From an uncultured Clostridium sp. (lineage in GTDB: Bacteria > Bacillota > Clostridia > TANB77 > CAG-508): 64,000 nt of DNA. Every line of letters starts with the position of its first letter. The stretch's first letter is position 1. Location: assembly GCA_947244325.1 (NCBI GenBank), contig CAMXJY010000001.1, forward strand, positions 1 to 64,000, written 5' to 3'. Positions 16,100-23,980 of this stretch are shown piece after piece. The position numbers and the translations under genes are program-made. The notes below the pieces were generated by a model that made no database searches, was not told the origin of the DNA, and was given only the letters and a program-made list of their open reading frames with translations.

Positions 16100-17719
16100 T
16101 TATATATTTATATTATATTTTTTCTTATCTTCATCTGTAAGTTCAAAAAATCTTATATTTTTATTTCTTTTTCTCCATAAATTAAGTGCTTTTTCTCCAA
16201 CAAAAGTAACTATTCCCTCTTGTCTTCCTAATCTATATTTGCAAGTTTTAAAAGGAACTGATATGTTTGAAATACTTGATACTAAAATTCTTTTTAATTT
16301 TGGACAATCAATAATTGCAAAATTAAATGCTGATTCACTATTAAGAAAAACAATTTCTTCTAAATTAGTTTCTCTAAAACAATTAATAATATTTTGTGGT
16401 CTTTCTGCAATATAAAGTTTTAAATCTCCTAAAAATTCTACTCTATTAAGATTTGTACATCCTAAAAATGCATCTTCACCAATATTAATTACATTTTCCG
16501 AAAATGTGATACTTTCAAGTGAAGTACAATTTTTAAATGCTCTTTGACCTATTATTTGAATTTTTCCAAATGAAATATATTTTAGTTTTGGTGAATCTGA
16601 AAAAGAATCATTTCCTATACAATTATATATTCTATCTGGACTTAAACTAACACATGACATATTAGTTCCATCTAAAATATTCAATTCTTCAAGATTTTCC
16701 CATTTATAATTCGCCTCAAAATTATATTTTGCAACTCCATTAGTTGAAATTGTGAGTTTTTTAGCTTTCTTAATTGTATTTATATCAATATTCTCTTTAA
16801 CAAATATTTGTTGCCCATCTTCTAATTCAATTTTAAAAGCTGGTCCTTTTTTAGATATCCAATTATATTTCATTTTTCTTTGATTTGAAGCTTCATTAAA
16901 CTTTGAAAACCAACTTTTTATTGTTGCAAATATTGATTCATTATCATAAACTTCTAATTCGTTATCTCTATTATTTTTTTCTTCATTTATAACATATTTT
17001 CTATTATCTTTTTCATATATATTTCCAATTATTTCCATATGGTCATCTCTTGATGTTACACCTTTTATTACCAATAGTTGCTTCCATAATTTATAATCAT
17101 ATATATCTTTTTCTGTTAAATTTTTAGCAAGATTAATTAACTGATTTCTCTTTATTTCATCATTTTCTTCATTTTTTGCTCCATCAAATAAAGTTTCTTT
17201 AATAGCATTTTCTAAAGATTCCATACTACAATATGAAAAAATTTTAGTAAAATCTAATACTCCTTCTATTTGAAGTTGATAAATAGCAATATCAAATGAA
17301 GTTTTTCCAACATATTTATTATGCTCTATCTCTTCTATTGGATTATGAGATTCTTCTTTCCATAAATCAATCTCTTCTTTTAAAACAATCCATGATTTTT
17401 TTAATTTTTCTAAAGCTTCAGCATCCATTTTATTTTGAGTAGCACTTTCAATCACATTATTAAATTTTAAAATATAATAATCTATATCAGAATCTAATAA
17501 TACTAATTTAGAAAGTACTTCTAATGATATTTCATCAAATCCTTCTGATTTATTATCATTATCTAATACAATGTCTTTTGCCTTTATTCTAATTGCTTCT
17601 AATATATTTTCATATTCTTTTGCCTTATCAAATTGATTTAAAACTTTTACTTCTACAATTTTGTTTTCAATTTTAAAAATTTCTTGAAGAAGTAAATCAA
17701 ACTCTTTTTTATTTATCAT
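16100..17719 (-). CDS. Leucine-rich-repeat (BspA/LRR_5 type) protein with helical N-terminus
   Basis: The first 250 residues are helical and charged, with no signal peptide and no recognised domain. From about residue 300 onward there are BspA-like leucine-rich repeats (for example FKNCTSLESITFSENVINIG and AFLGCTNLNRVEFLG). BspA repeats are usually on surface proteins, but this one looks cytoplasmic. No enzymatic motif is visible. A consensus promoter lies upstream (17752-17780) and cls follows after 15 bp. Function unknown; a protein-interaction scaffold is a guess. Confidence 0.75.
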   Translation of the reverse strand: MINKKEFDLLLQEIFKIENKIVEVKVLNQFDKAKEYENILEAIRIKAKDIVLDNDNKSEGFDEISLEVLSKLVLLDSDIDYYILKFNNVIESATQNKMDAEALEKLKKSWIVLKEEIDLWKEESHNPIEEIEHNKYVGKTSFDIAIYQLQIEGVLDFTKIFSYCSMESLENAIKETLFDGAKNEENDEIKRNQLINLAKNLTEKDIYDYKLWKQLLVIKGVTSRDDHMEIIGNIYEKDNRKYVINEEKNNRDNELEVYDNESIFATIKSWFSKFNEASNQRKMKYNWISKKGPAFKIELEDGQQIFVKENIDINTIKKAKKLTISTNGVAKYNFEANYKWENLEELNILDGTNMSCVSLSPDRIYNCIGNDSFSDSPKLKYISFGKIQIIGQRAFKNCTSLESITFSENVINIGEDAFLGCTNLNRVEFLGDLKLYIAERPQNIINCFRETNLEEIVFLNSESAFNFAIIDCPKLKRILVSSISNISVPFKTCKYRLGRQEGIVTFVGEKALNLWRKRNKNIRFFELTDEDKKKYNINI

Positions 17720-17751
17720 ATGTATCTCCTGCTTTTATCAACTATATATGA

Positions 17752-17780
17752 ATTATACATGTTTATTATTTTATTTACAA
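17752..17780 (-). promoter_or_regulatory. Sigma-A promoter of the LRR-cls operon
   Basis: Minus-strand TTGTAA (17775-17780), 17-bp spacer, TATAAT (17752-17757), about 33 bp before the LRR gene start. Confidence 0.75.
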
Positions 17781-17855
17781 TATTATTATACAAAATATTT
17801 TAGAATACTTATCTTTCTATAATATAAGAATTTAATTCAATTTTATTAAAGTAAA

Positions 17856-17889
17856 AGCAAGTCTAAAATTTTGTTATTTTAAACTTGCT
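17856..17889 (-). terminator. Terminator after the histidine kinase gene
   Basis: AGCAAGT (17856-17862) pairs with ACTTGCT (17883-17889), extended inside by TAAAA/TTTTA. On the minus strand a T-rich stretch follows. Confidence 0.7.
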
Positions 17890-17896
17890 ATATTTT

Positions 17897-18775
17897 TTAT
17901 AACTCTATCTCAATTATTAAATTTCCTTTTTCATATTTACCAACTATATTTCCATTATTTAGTTCTACTAATTGCTTTGCTATAGACAAGCCAATTCCAG
18001 TTGATTTTTTTGCATTTTCTACTGTATAATATCTATCAAAAATCTTTTCTACTGTTGTTGCATCTAATGAAGATGATTTATTTGAAAAAGTTATTTTTCC
18101 ATTTCTATCTAATTTTACTTTAAAATTCCCATTACTATATTTAGTAACGTTTGATAAAATATTTTCAAACACTCTAATAATAGTATTTTTATCTATCATT
18201 TTATATATTTTTGTTTCTTCTATTTTTATTTCAGGAACTATATTATTTTCTTTAAAAAGTACATAGAAATTTGCTAATGTTTCTTCTAGCAATTCATTTA
18301 TACAAACTTTTTCTTTTATAATATTTGGCGAAATATCTATTGTTTTGGAAAAATCAAATAGTTGTTCCGTTAAATTAATTATATCATTAGTTTTTCTTTC
18401 AATAATTTTAATATATTCTTCTTGTTTTTCCTTATTTTCTTTTATTAAATCTATATATCCACTTATAGAAGTAAGTGGTGTTCTTATATCATGTGAAATA
18501 TTTGTTATAGTTCTTTTTAATTCATGATTTCCATTTTCATATTGTAATCTTTGAGTTCTTAGATTTTTAATTTCTATATTTAATGTATTTGCAAGTGCTA
18601 CTATTTCTCTATTTTTTGTATCTACTGTTAGTAAATTATTTGTATCTGATTCTAAAATTCTAATTAATTCACATCTTATTCCTCTAATTGATTTTTTTAT
18701 TAGTAATAGTTTTATAATTAAAAATATTAAAATAATTGTTAATACACTTATTAGAAAATATAACCAAATATCCAA
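17897..18775 (-). CDS. Sensor histidine kinase
   Basis: The 292-residue protein has one N-terminal transmembrane helix (4-26), no extracellular sensor domain, a dimerisation box NISHDIRTPL with His95, and a full ATPase domain (ENILSNVTKYS, STGIGLSIAKQL). The tiny sensor region resembles kinases that sense through a partner ABC transporter. It is the last gene of a unit with a response regulator (20810), an ABC ATPase and a permease, but is separated from the permease by a repeat fragment (18802-18866). AGGAGGA precedes the start. Confidence 0.9.
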   Translation of the reverse strand: MDIWLYFLISVLTIILIFLIIKLLLIKKSIRGIRCELIRILESDTNNLLTVDTKNREIVALANTLNIEIKNLRTQRLQYENGNHELKRTITNISHDIRTPLTSISGYIDLIKENKEKQEEYIKIIERKTNDIINLTEQLFDFSKTIDISPNIIKEKVCINELLEETLANFYVLFKENNIVPEIKIEETKIYKMIDKNTIIRVFENILSNVTKYSNGNFKVKLDRNGKITFSNKSSSLDATTVEKIFDRYYTVENAKKSTGIGLSIAKQLVELNNGNIVGKYEKGNLIIEIEL

Positions 18776-18801
18776 ATTTGTCCTCCTTTTTATTTACTGT
18801 A

Positions 18802-18866
18802 GAACAATAGTGAACATTATGAAAATTGTGAAAAAACTATACTGAAACATCCACGTAATTATTCGA
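18802..18866 (+). repeat. Modular hairpin repeat, fragment (module A only)
   Basis: Begins GAACAATAGTGAACATT and ends CACGTAATTATTCG, corresponding to module A of the full-length copies. Modules B and C are missing or unrecognisable. It lies between the permease and kinase genes, inside what should be one operon. Confidence 0.7.
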
Positions 18867-18915
18867 TATAAATAAATTCTACACTTATACAAAAACTTTT
18901 TTAACATATAAAATT

Positions 18916-19746
18916 TTAGTTTAAATCTTTTTTATTAAATAAATATACTCCTACTCCATTAAAAATAATAATCAGGGCTAGTGAATATACTGGTAACATA
19001 TATAAATTCGTTTCAAATCCTGCTCCTAAACTAAAAGCCTGCCCCATTGGAAGAATATCAACAACAGCCTGATAAAATGCTTTTTTTGCATCGCTTGGAT
19101 ACTTAGGATTTTCTACTTCTTCAAAGCCTATTTCTCCTGTATCTGGATTAAATTCACCTTTTTGTACAGTTGGTGGAGTTTGAATTATATTAATTGAAGT
19201 TACTGTTATACCTAGCATTACAAAAAAAAGTAATATACAAGCTACTGCTGATATTGTCTTGTTGCAACTTAAAACTGAAATAAAATTAAATATTGCACAA
19301 TATGCAATAATAAACATTATACTATCAAAACTTGTAATTAATAATTTTCCTAATTCTATTGTTGGCTTTCCAAATAAAGGAATTGCTATAATTAAAACAA
19401 ATACTATCCACACAAGTTCAAATAAAATTGCAACCATACTACTTATTATAAAATTAGATAGAAAAATATTTGTTTTAGTATGACCTGCAATTATTTTATT
19501 TCTTATTGTTCCATCAGAATACTCTGTACCAACAAAAAGTCCTGTGAAAATTGCTATAAATATTCCTATCATTGGTAAATAATTTGATACTAATTCACTT
19601 GTTTGTATTTGAGCATTATAATTTATAGAATCTAAATAATTGGAAATTATCATAAAAATTACAATACCAATAGTTGCAATTATACATCCAAAAAATACTT
19701 TATTTTTCTTAATTCTCTCAAAACCTGCATCTAATAATTTATACAT
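18916..19746 (-). CDS. ABC-2 family transporter permease
   Basis: The protein, 276 residues from the ATG at 19746, has about six hydrophobic helices and a large loop with the EFNPDTGEIGFEE sequence between helices 4 and 5. It resembles BcrB/lantibiotic-immunity permeases. GGAGGTGG lies 5 nt before the chosen ATG; a TTG at 19761 overlaps that ribosome binding site and is unlikely. The coding start overlaps the last codons of the ancestral, now interrupted, ATPase frame (stop at 19739-19741), evidence that the two genes were once contiguous and coupled. Confidence 0.83.
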   Translation of the reverse strand: MYKLLDAGFERIKKNKVFFGCIIATIGIVIFMIISNYLDSINYNAQIQTSELVSNYLPMIGIFIAIFTGLFVGTEYSDGTIRNKIIAGHTKTNIFLSNFIISSMVAILFELVWIVFVLIIAIPLFGKPTIELGKLLITSFDSIMFIIAYCAIFNFISVLSCNKTISAVACILLFFVMLGITVTSINIIQTPPTVQKGEFNPDTGEIGFEEVENPKYPSDAKKAFYQAVVDILPMGQAFSLGAGFETNLYMLPVYSLALIIIFNGVGVYLFNKKDLN

Positions 19747-20653
19747 TATCGCCACCTCCAATCAAATTCATATAGTAATTTTCTAATGATTCTTCTTTTT
19801 CATGAAATTCATTGATAGCACAATTTCTATTTGAAAGTGCGATTGCAAGCTCTGAAACATTTATATTTTCAAATATATTAATAATTTTATCTGAAACAAT
19901 TTCATAAGAAATATTTTTTTATTCAAAATATTTTGATGCTTCTTTTATATTGCTTACTGATATTTCAAATCTCTTTTTACAGTTTTCTTCAAGTTCTTTG
20001 CTATTAATTTCTTTTATAATTCTTCCTTTATCTACAAAACCATAGCAAGTTGCGATTTTAGATAATTCATCTAAATAATGGCTTGATATTAAAACTGTTA
20101 TTCCTTTTTCTTTGTTTAATTTCAAAATAAGTTCTCTTATTTCAATTATTCCTTCTGGATCTAAACCATTAATAGGCTCATCCAAAATAAGCAAATCTGG
20201 ATTTCCAACTAATGCAATTGCAATACCTAATCTTTGTCTCATACCTAATGAAAAATTCTTTGCTTTTTTCTTACCTGTTTTTGATAATCCTACAAGTTCT
20301 AATATTTCATATATTCCATCATAAGAAGGTAGACCAATAATTTTATACTGCTCTTTTAAATTTTCCTCTGCTGTTAAATCTAAATAAATTGAAGGAGTTT
20401 CTACTATTGCTCCTATCCTTTTTCTTACCTCTATAATTTTTTTATTTTCGTTTGAAATTCCATATATTGAATAAGTTCCTGAGGTTGGTTTTTGAAGTCC
20501 ACAAATTAATCTAATTAAAGTAGTTTTACCAGCTCCATTTTTTCCAATAAGACCATATATTGCACCTTTTTTCACATGCATATTAAGATCACTTAATGCT
20601 TTAAAATCTTTATATCTTTTTCCAAGATTATGTGTTTCTAAAATATATTCCAT
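19739..20653 (-). pseudogene. ABC ATPase gene interrupted by an in-frame TAA
   Basis: The same reading frame continues beyond the TAA at 19919-19921 for 59 sense codons to a second TAA at 19739-19741. The downstream peptide ends ESLENYYMNLIGGGDNV, the usual C-terminus of BcrA-type ATPases of about 300 residues. Because the frame is unchanged, a single base substitution, not an indel, explains the break. The intact part is listed separately as 19919-20653. Confidence 0.8.
19919..20653 (-). CDS. BcrA-type ABC transporter ATP-binding protein (C-terminally truncated)
   Basis: The 244-residue product holds a full nucleotide-binding domain: Walker A GKNGAGKTT, signature LGMRQRLGIA, Walker B LLILDEPINGLDPEG, and an SSHYLDE switch. 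Homologues run to about 300 residues; here an in-frame TAA removes the last 60, whose code is still present downstream. All ATP-binding motifs survive, so partial function is possible. AGGAGGAGG precedes the ATG. Four GTTAAG repeats upstream (20692-20732) suggest control by the response regulator encoded before it. It pairs with the permease at 18916-19746, as in bacitracin or lantibiotic resistance exporters. Confidence 0.85.
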   Translation of the reverse strand: MEYILETHNLGKRYKDFKALSDLNMHVKKGAIYGLIGKNGAGKTTLIRLICGLQKPTSGTYSIYGISNENKKIIEVRKRIGAIVETPSIYLDLTAEENLKEQYKIIGLPSYDGIYEILELVGLSKTGKKKAKNFSLGMRQRLGIAIALVGNPDLLILDEPINGLDPEGIIEIRELILKLNKEKGITVLISSHYLDELSKIATCYGFVDKGRIIKEINSKELEENCKKRFEISVSNIKEASKYFE

Positions 20654-20691
20654 AACCTCCTCCTTTCTAGTACTAATTTTACACTTAAAAA

Positions 20692-20732
20692 GTTAAGAAA
20701 CCGGTTAAGAAAATAGTTAAGATTTAGTTAAG
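20692..20732. promoter_or_regulatory. Four direct GTTAAG repeats: candidate response-regulator binding site
   Basis: GTTAAG occurs at 20692, 20704, 20716 and 20727, spaced 12, 12 and 11 bp, i.e. on one face of the helix. They lie upstream of the ATPase gene and just ahead of a weak TAAAAT -10 box on the minus strand. Helically phased direct repeats are the usual target of OmpR-type regulators. Confidence 0.65.
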
Positions 20733-20755
20733 CAAATAATTTATAGAACGAAAGT

Positions 20756-20812
20756 GGATGATATTTAATATACAAAAGACAAAACTATACTAAATTGTCC
20801 ACGTAATTATTA
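20756..20812 (+). repeat. Modular hairpin repeat, fragment (module A) ending in a stop codon
   Basis: GAACGAAAGTGGATGAT pairs with ATTGTCCAC (G-U pairs included). The fragment stops at TAATTATTA, whose last three bases are the stop codon of the response regulator gene on the other strand. Confidence 0.7.
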
Positions 20813-21472
20813 AGATCCAATTTTAAATCCAATTCCCCACACAGCTTCAATATACTCTTCTTCTGTTACTTTTCTAATTTTCTTTCTTATATTACTTATA
20901 TGAACTTTAAGAGAATTCTCATCACAATCTAAAGTATCTTCACTTATAAGTTCAAGTAATTTTGTTTTTGTTACTACTTGTTTTGGATTTAATAATAATT
21001 GTTTCATTATTGCATATTCTGTTTTAGTTAAATATATTTTTTCATCATTAATATATATAGTATGTCCTTCTTCATTTAAAACCATATCTTTATATTTTAA
21101 TTCTCTACTATTACTCTTTCCATCATTTATTCTTAATTGAACTTTTACTCTTGCTAAAAGTTCTTCTGAATTAAAAGGTTTTGTAATATAATCATTCGCT
21201 CCATTTAATAATACATTTACTTTATTATCTGGAGAAATTTTAGCACTAATAACTATAATAGGAACTGTTTTTACTTTTTCTATAATATCTTCTCCATTTA
21301 AACCAGGAAGCATCAAGTCTAATAATATTAAATCTACTTCTTCTTTTTCTAAAAGCATTATTGCTTCTGTTCCTGAATAAGCATCAATAATTTTATAGTG
21401 CTCTTTTTCTAAAATCTCTTTTATTAAATTATGAATATCATTGTCATCTTCTACAATTAATATAGTTTTCAT
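20810..21472 (-). CDS. OmpR-family response regulator
   Basis: The 220-residue protein has a receiver domain (phospho-acceptor Asp52 in LLDLMLPG, Lys in ITKPF) and a winged-helix DNA-binding domain (LTKTEYAIMKQLLLN, ENSLKVHISNIRKKI). It heads the regulator-ATPase-permease-kinase set and probably binds the four GTTAAG repeats 80-120 bp downstream. It starts only 10 bp after the toxN stop with AGAGGAG before the ATG, so it may be cotranscribed with the toxin. A repeat fragment abuts its 3' end and supplies its stop codon. Confidence 0.92.
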   Translation of the reverse strand: MKTILIVEDDNDIHNLIKEILEKEHYKIIDAYSGTEAIMLLEKEEVDLILLDLMLPGLNGEDIIEKVKTVPIIVISAKISPDNKVNVLLNGANDYITKPFNSEELLARVKVQLRINDGKSNSRELKYKDMVLNEEGHTIYINDEKIYLTKTEYAIMKQLLLNPKQVVTKTKLLELISEDTLDCDENSLKVHISNIRKKIRKVTEEEYIEAVWGIGFKIGS

Positions 21473-21482
21473 AAAAGCTCCT

Positions 21483-21986
21483 CTAAGTATTATAATTTAA
21501 ACATTTTTCCTCTAACAATTTAAAATTACAACATCTTAATTTTATGTTTTCTGGTAATCTACCACTATTATATAATTGATATAATCTAAAAGATTTGTTT
21601 TTTACTTGGTGATAATTTGCATTTAACCAAGCTAGTTGCTGTTTTAATAATTTTTGATATTTTAATTCTTCTACTGTTACTGTTTCTTTATTTAAGTCTA
21701 TCAAATAATAATTATTAGTATGTACTGGTATCATATTATTAAAATTTACTGCTCCTAATTCTCCATTCTTAATTTTAAAAAAATCTATTTGATTTTTCAT
21801 TTTTCTATGCTTTGACTTAGGACTAGCTAACGGAGCAAAATATTCACAAGTTCCAATATTAAATAAAATTCCAATAAACGGTCTTGTTTCCTTTTCATTT
21901 TTATTATACGCAATTTTGCTATCAAACTTTCGTAGATATTCACAATAATTCGCATCAACTCTAACTATTTTTAAATTTATAATCAT
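21483..21986 (-). CDS. toxN: Type III toxin-antitoxin endoribonuclease, ToxN/AbiQ family
   Basis: The 167-residue protein, the usual ToxN length, shows the family signature in order: YLRKFD near the N-terminus, RPFIGILF (35-42), YFAPLASPKSKH (49-60, with Ser55 and Lys57 at the catalytic region), the GAVNFNNMIPV strand, KQQLAWLNAN, and the C-terminal CNFKLLEEKC. ToxN enzymes cut mRNA and their own antitoxin RNA in the cytoplasm and can abort phage infection. Directly upstream lie a terminator and three RNA repeats, the diagnostic partner. AGGAGG lies 7 nt before the ATG. The gene is followed at 10 bp by a response regulator. Confidence 0.92.
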   Translation of the reverse strand: MIINLKIVRVDANYCEYLRKFDSKIAYNKNEKETRPFIGILFNIGTCEYFAPLASPKSKHRKMKNQIDFFKIKNGELGAVNFNNMIPVHTNNYYLIDLNKETVTVEELKYQKLLKQQLAWLNANYHQVKNKSFRLYQLYNSGRLPENIKLRCCNFKLLEEKCLNYNT

Positions 21987-22027
21987 TTTGTACCTCCTAT
22001 TATATATTATTAATAAAAAAATAGAAA

Positions 22028-22054
22028 GGGATTAGAGTAAAAACCCCTAATCCC
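22028..22054 (-). terminator. Terminator between antitoxin RNA repeats and toxN
   Basis: Minus-strand GGGATTAG (22047-22054) pairs with CTAATCCC (22028-22035), followed by TTTCTATTTTTTT. Leaky terminators at exactly this place limit toxin expression in type III systems. Confidence 0.9.
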
Positions 22055-22061
22055 CTTTTTT

Positions 22062-22166
22062 AAGTTCCAATTTCATGGCTGGAAACACCGCTTTTTTTAA
22101 TTCCATTTATGGCTGGATTCACCGCTTTTTTAAGTTCCAATTTTATGGCTGGATTCACCACTTTTT
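22062..22166 (-). ncRNA. toxI: Type III antitoxin RNA (ToxI-like), three tandem repeats
   Basis: Three contiguous repeats of 35, 33 and 37 nt (22132-22166, 22099-22131, 22062-22098) share GGTGAATCCAGCC-type cores and end TGGAA[C]TT. In each unit UCCA can pair with UGGA, and the A-rich joints between units are where ToxN would cut. Repeat number and length are like AntiQ of the AbiQ system. A consensus promoter lies upstream and a terminator and toxN downstream. The RNA should neutralise the toxin by direct binding in a ring or trimer complex. Confidence 0.9.
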
Positions 22167-22193
22167 GCAATATTTTAATAACGTTCAATTTTA

Positions 22194-22208
22194 TACGATT
22201 TAATCGTA
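22194..22208 (-). promoter_or_regulatory. Palindrome at the 5' end of the antitoxin transcript
   Basis: TACGATT (22194-22200) and AATCGTA (22202-22208) flank one base, immediately after the predicted start site of the antitoxin RNA. It could protect the 5' end or be an operator. Confidence 0.4.
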
Positions 22209-22213
22209 AATTC

Positions 22214-22242
22214 ATTATACTATCTATTTTATTATATGTCAA
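22214..22242 (-). promoter_or_regulatory. Consensus sigma-A promoter of the toxI-toxN locus
   Basis: Minus-strand TTGACA (22237-22242), exactly 17 bp, TATAAT (22214-22219): both boxes are perfect. This predicts very strong antitoxin transcription starting near 22207. Confidence 0.92.
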
Positions 22243-22267
22243 ACAAATTTGTTAAATTCCATTATAC

Positions 22268-22612
22268 TTATTTCACAAAATCATCCATTTCACCTTTATC
22301 AAAATATAAAACCTCTTCATATTTTTCCTGATCACGTACTGGTAAAAAAACTGATACTTTTACTGCTTGATGTAAACATTCAGGACATCTATATGTAACA
22401 ATTCCACAAGCATAATTTCCTGTAGGAATATCTGCTTTACGATTTACTGGTATTACATTTTCTTTATAATATGTTGCATCTGTATGTGATACATAATGTC
22501 CTACCATCATTGGTAACATATATAGTTTTCTACTTCTTTCTTCCATAACATTTTGACACTGACTACACCAATCATCATGAAAAACAGAAAGAAACTTCTT
22601 AAAAAATCCCAT
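22268..22612 (-). CDS. Hypothetical protein with two CxxC pairs
   Basis: The 114-residue protein has CSQC near residue 16 and CPEC near residue 75, spaced as a possible zinc-binding knuckle pair, with a hydrophobic middle (YMLPMMVGHYV). I do not recognise the family. It follows the 194-residue gene with a 2-bp gap and is likely the last gene of a unit with the two membrane proteins upstream. No clear terminator separates it from the toxI promoter about 25 bp downstream of its stop. Confidence 0.7.
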   Translation of the reverse strand: MGFFKKFLSVFHDDWCSQCQNVMEERSRKLYMLPMMVGHYVSHTDATYYKENVIPVNRKADIPTGNYACGIVTYRCPECLHQAVKVSVFLPVRDQEKYEEVLYFDKGEMDDFVK

Positions 22613-22614
22613 AA

Positions 22615-23199
22615 TTATTTCACCTTCTTACGTGCTTCTTCTAAAACTTCAACCATCATATCAGCTTTTGAAACACCTGTAAGAATTTGTTCACTATCCA
22701 TACGCCAACGTGTATTAGATGTAAATGTATTAACTCTAACTTTTACATTATCTATTGTAAATAAGAAACTTACTCTACCACTTCCTTCAAAAATTCCAAA
22801 ACCACTTCTTCCATCGTCTACCCATGTTTTTGTAATTCTATTAGCTGGTAATACATAATTTTCAAATGGATTCCAAAAAGAAACCATTGCTATCTTTCCA
22901 TTTTCTGTATCTACAACTACTGTTAAACCATCTCCATAGAAAGTATGATTACGTTTAAATCCACTTTCATCTAATTCCTTTTCTAATTTCTTTTTTCCAT
23001 TTCCATATATAATTCTTCCTGCAAAAACCCACCAAACAAATGATAAAATACTTGGTCCCATAATTAAAATTACTGCCATATTTCCTTTTTGAAAATGATT
23101 TGCAGAAATTATAAAACATATTGCACATATTAACATTGGTACAAAAATATATGATAATAAATATACTACATTAATCTTTTTTACTTTTTTATTCTCCAT
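22615..23199 (-). CDS. Hypothetical two-helix membrane protein
   Basis: The 194-residue protein has two hydrophobic helices near the N-terminus (about 13-31 and 40-60) and then a soluble, beta-rich domain to the end (HTFYGDGLTVVVDTENGKIA, YVLPANRITKTWVDDGRSG). The family is not recognised. It lies 39 bp after the 221-residue gene and 2 bp before the CxxC protein gene; the three probably act together. Confidence 0.7.
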   Translation of the reverse strand: MENKKVKKINVVYLLSYIFVPMLICAICFIISANHFQKGNMAVILIMGPSILSFVWWVFAGRIIYGNGKKKLEKELDESGFKRNHTFYGDGLTVVVDTENGKIAMVSFWNPFENYVLPANRITKTWVDDGRSGFGIFEGSGRVSFLFTIDNVKVRVNTFTSNTRWRMDSEQILTGVSKADMMVEVLEEARKKVK

Positions 23200-23238
23200 T
23201 TTTTTATCCCCTTATTACTTTATTATTTTAACGCGATT

Positions 23239-23904
23239 TTATTCCCATTCTGATTTTTCTTTTTTCTTTGGCGCCCAGAAATATGGAAAGATTCCTATTC
23301 TTGCACCTAAAGCATGAAGTATTGGAAATGCTATTATAACTGTTACTATTTGAATCATCATAGTTGAGTTTTCAGAATAGTCTTCTTGTGAAACTTTACC
23401 ACCATTTCCAAGCATGTCTATGTAAAAATCTTTACGAGTTAAAGGCTCTTTATATTCAATTTGAGATATAAATGTTTCACTACTTGTTAAATCTTCGTAT
23501 ACAATTTTTCCTACTGGTAAAATTGAATCTCCAGAATAAATACTATCTCCTGTATTTTGTACTGAATCTGTATTAATACGAGCTGCAATTATCTCTCCTG
23601 ATGGAAGTGTTACTGCATGCATATAAGAACCTCCATAGTATCCACCACCACGATTTCGATATTCAATTCCTGGTGAAACTAATGTAAATGTATCATGTGA
23701 TAATAAATCATCAACATTTTGAGCTCTAAATACATTTTCATCTGCTATACCACCAATATCTCCATCAGCTACTGTATGTTCTTCTGCATAAGCTTCATAT
23801 TTTTCAGGCATATTTTTTTCAACTATTTTTGCTGGAATCATACTAATTAAAACACTTAGTAATAAGCATAACCAGATATCAAATCTAAGACTATGGTACC
23901 TCAT
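23239..23904 (-). CDS. Hypothetical membrane protein with extracytoplasmic domain
   Basis: The 221-residue protein has an N-terminal hydrophobic helix (8-27), a soluble extracytoplasmic region (30-180) with RNRGGGYYGGSYMHAVTLPSG, and a second helix (about 183-200) before a basic tail. No family is recognised. It lies 76 bp after the BceS-like kinase gene and leads the group of three unknown genes, so it may be part of the regulon or the sensory complex. Confidence 0.7.
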   Translation of the reverse strand: MRYHSLRFDIWLCLLLSVLISMIPAKIVEKNMPEKYEAYAEEHTVADGDIGGIADENVFRAQNVDDLLSHDTFTLVSPGIEYRNRGGGYYGGSYMHAVTLPSGEIIAARINTDSVQNTGDSIYSGDSILPVGKIVYEDLTSSETFISQIEYKEPLTRKDFYIDMLGNGGKVSQEDYSENSTMMIQIVTVIIAFPILHALGARIGIFPYFWAPKKKEKSEWE

Positions 23905-23980
23905 ATCTATTCACCTCTTTTGCTATTAATTTTTTCTAACAATTATAATAGCACAAATGAATTTAATTATCAATTAAAAA

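Noticed and set aside
22062-22166. Three tandem repeats as a CRISPR array, or a 60-codon protein gene (22060-22242)
   Set aside because: The units are contiguous without spacers, lie between a promoter and terminator before a ToxN-type gene, and the open frame merely reads the repeats without a ribosome binding site. The antitoxin RNA explains all of this.
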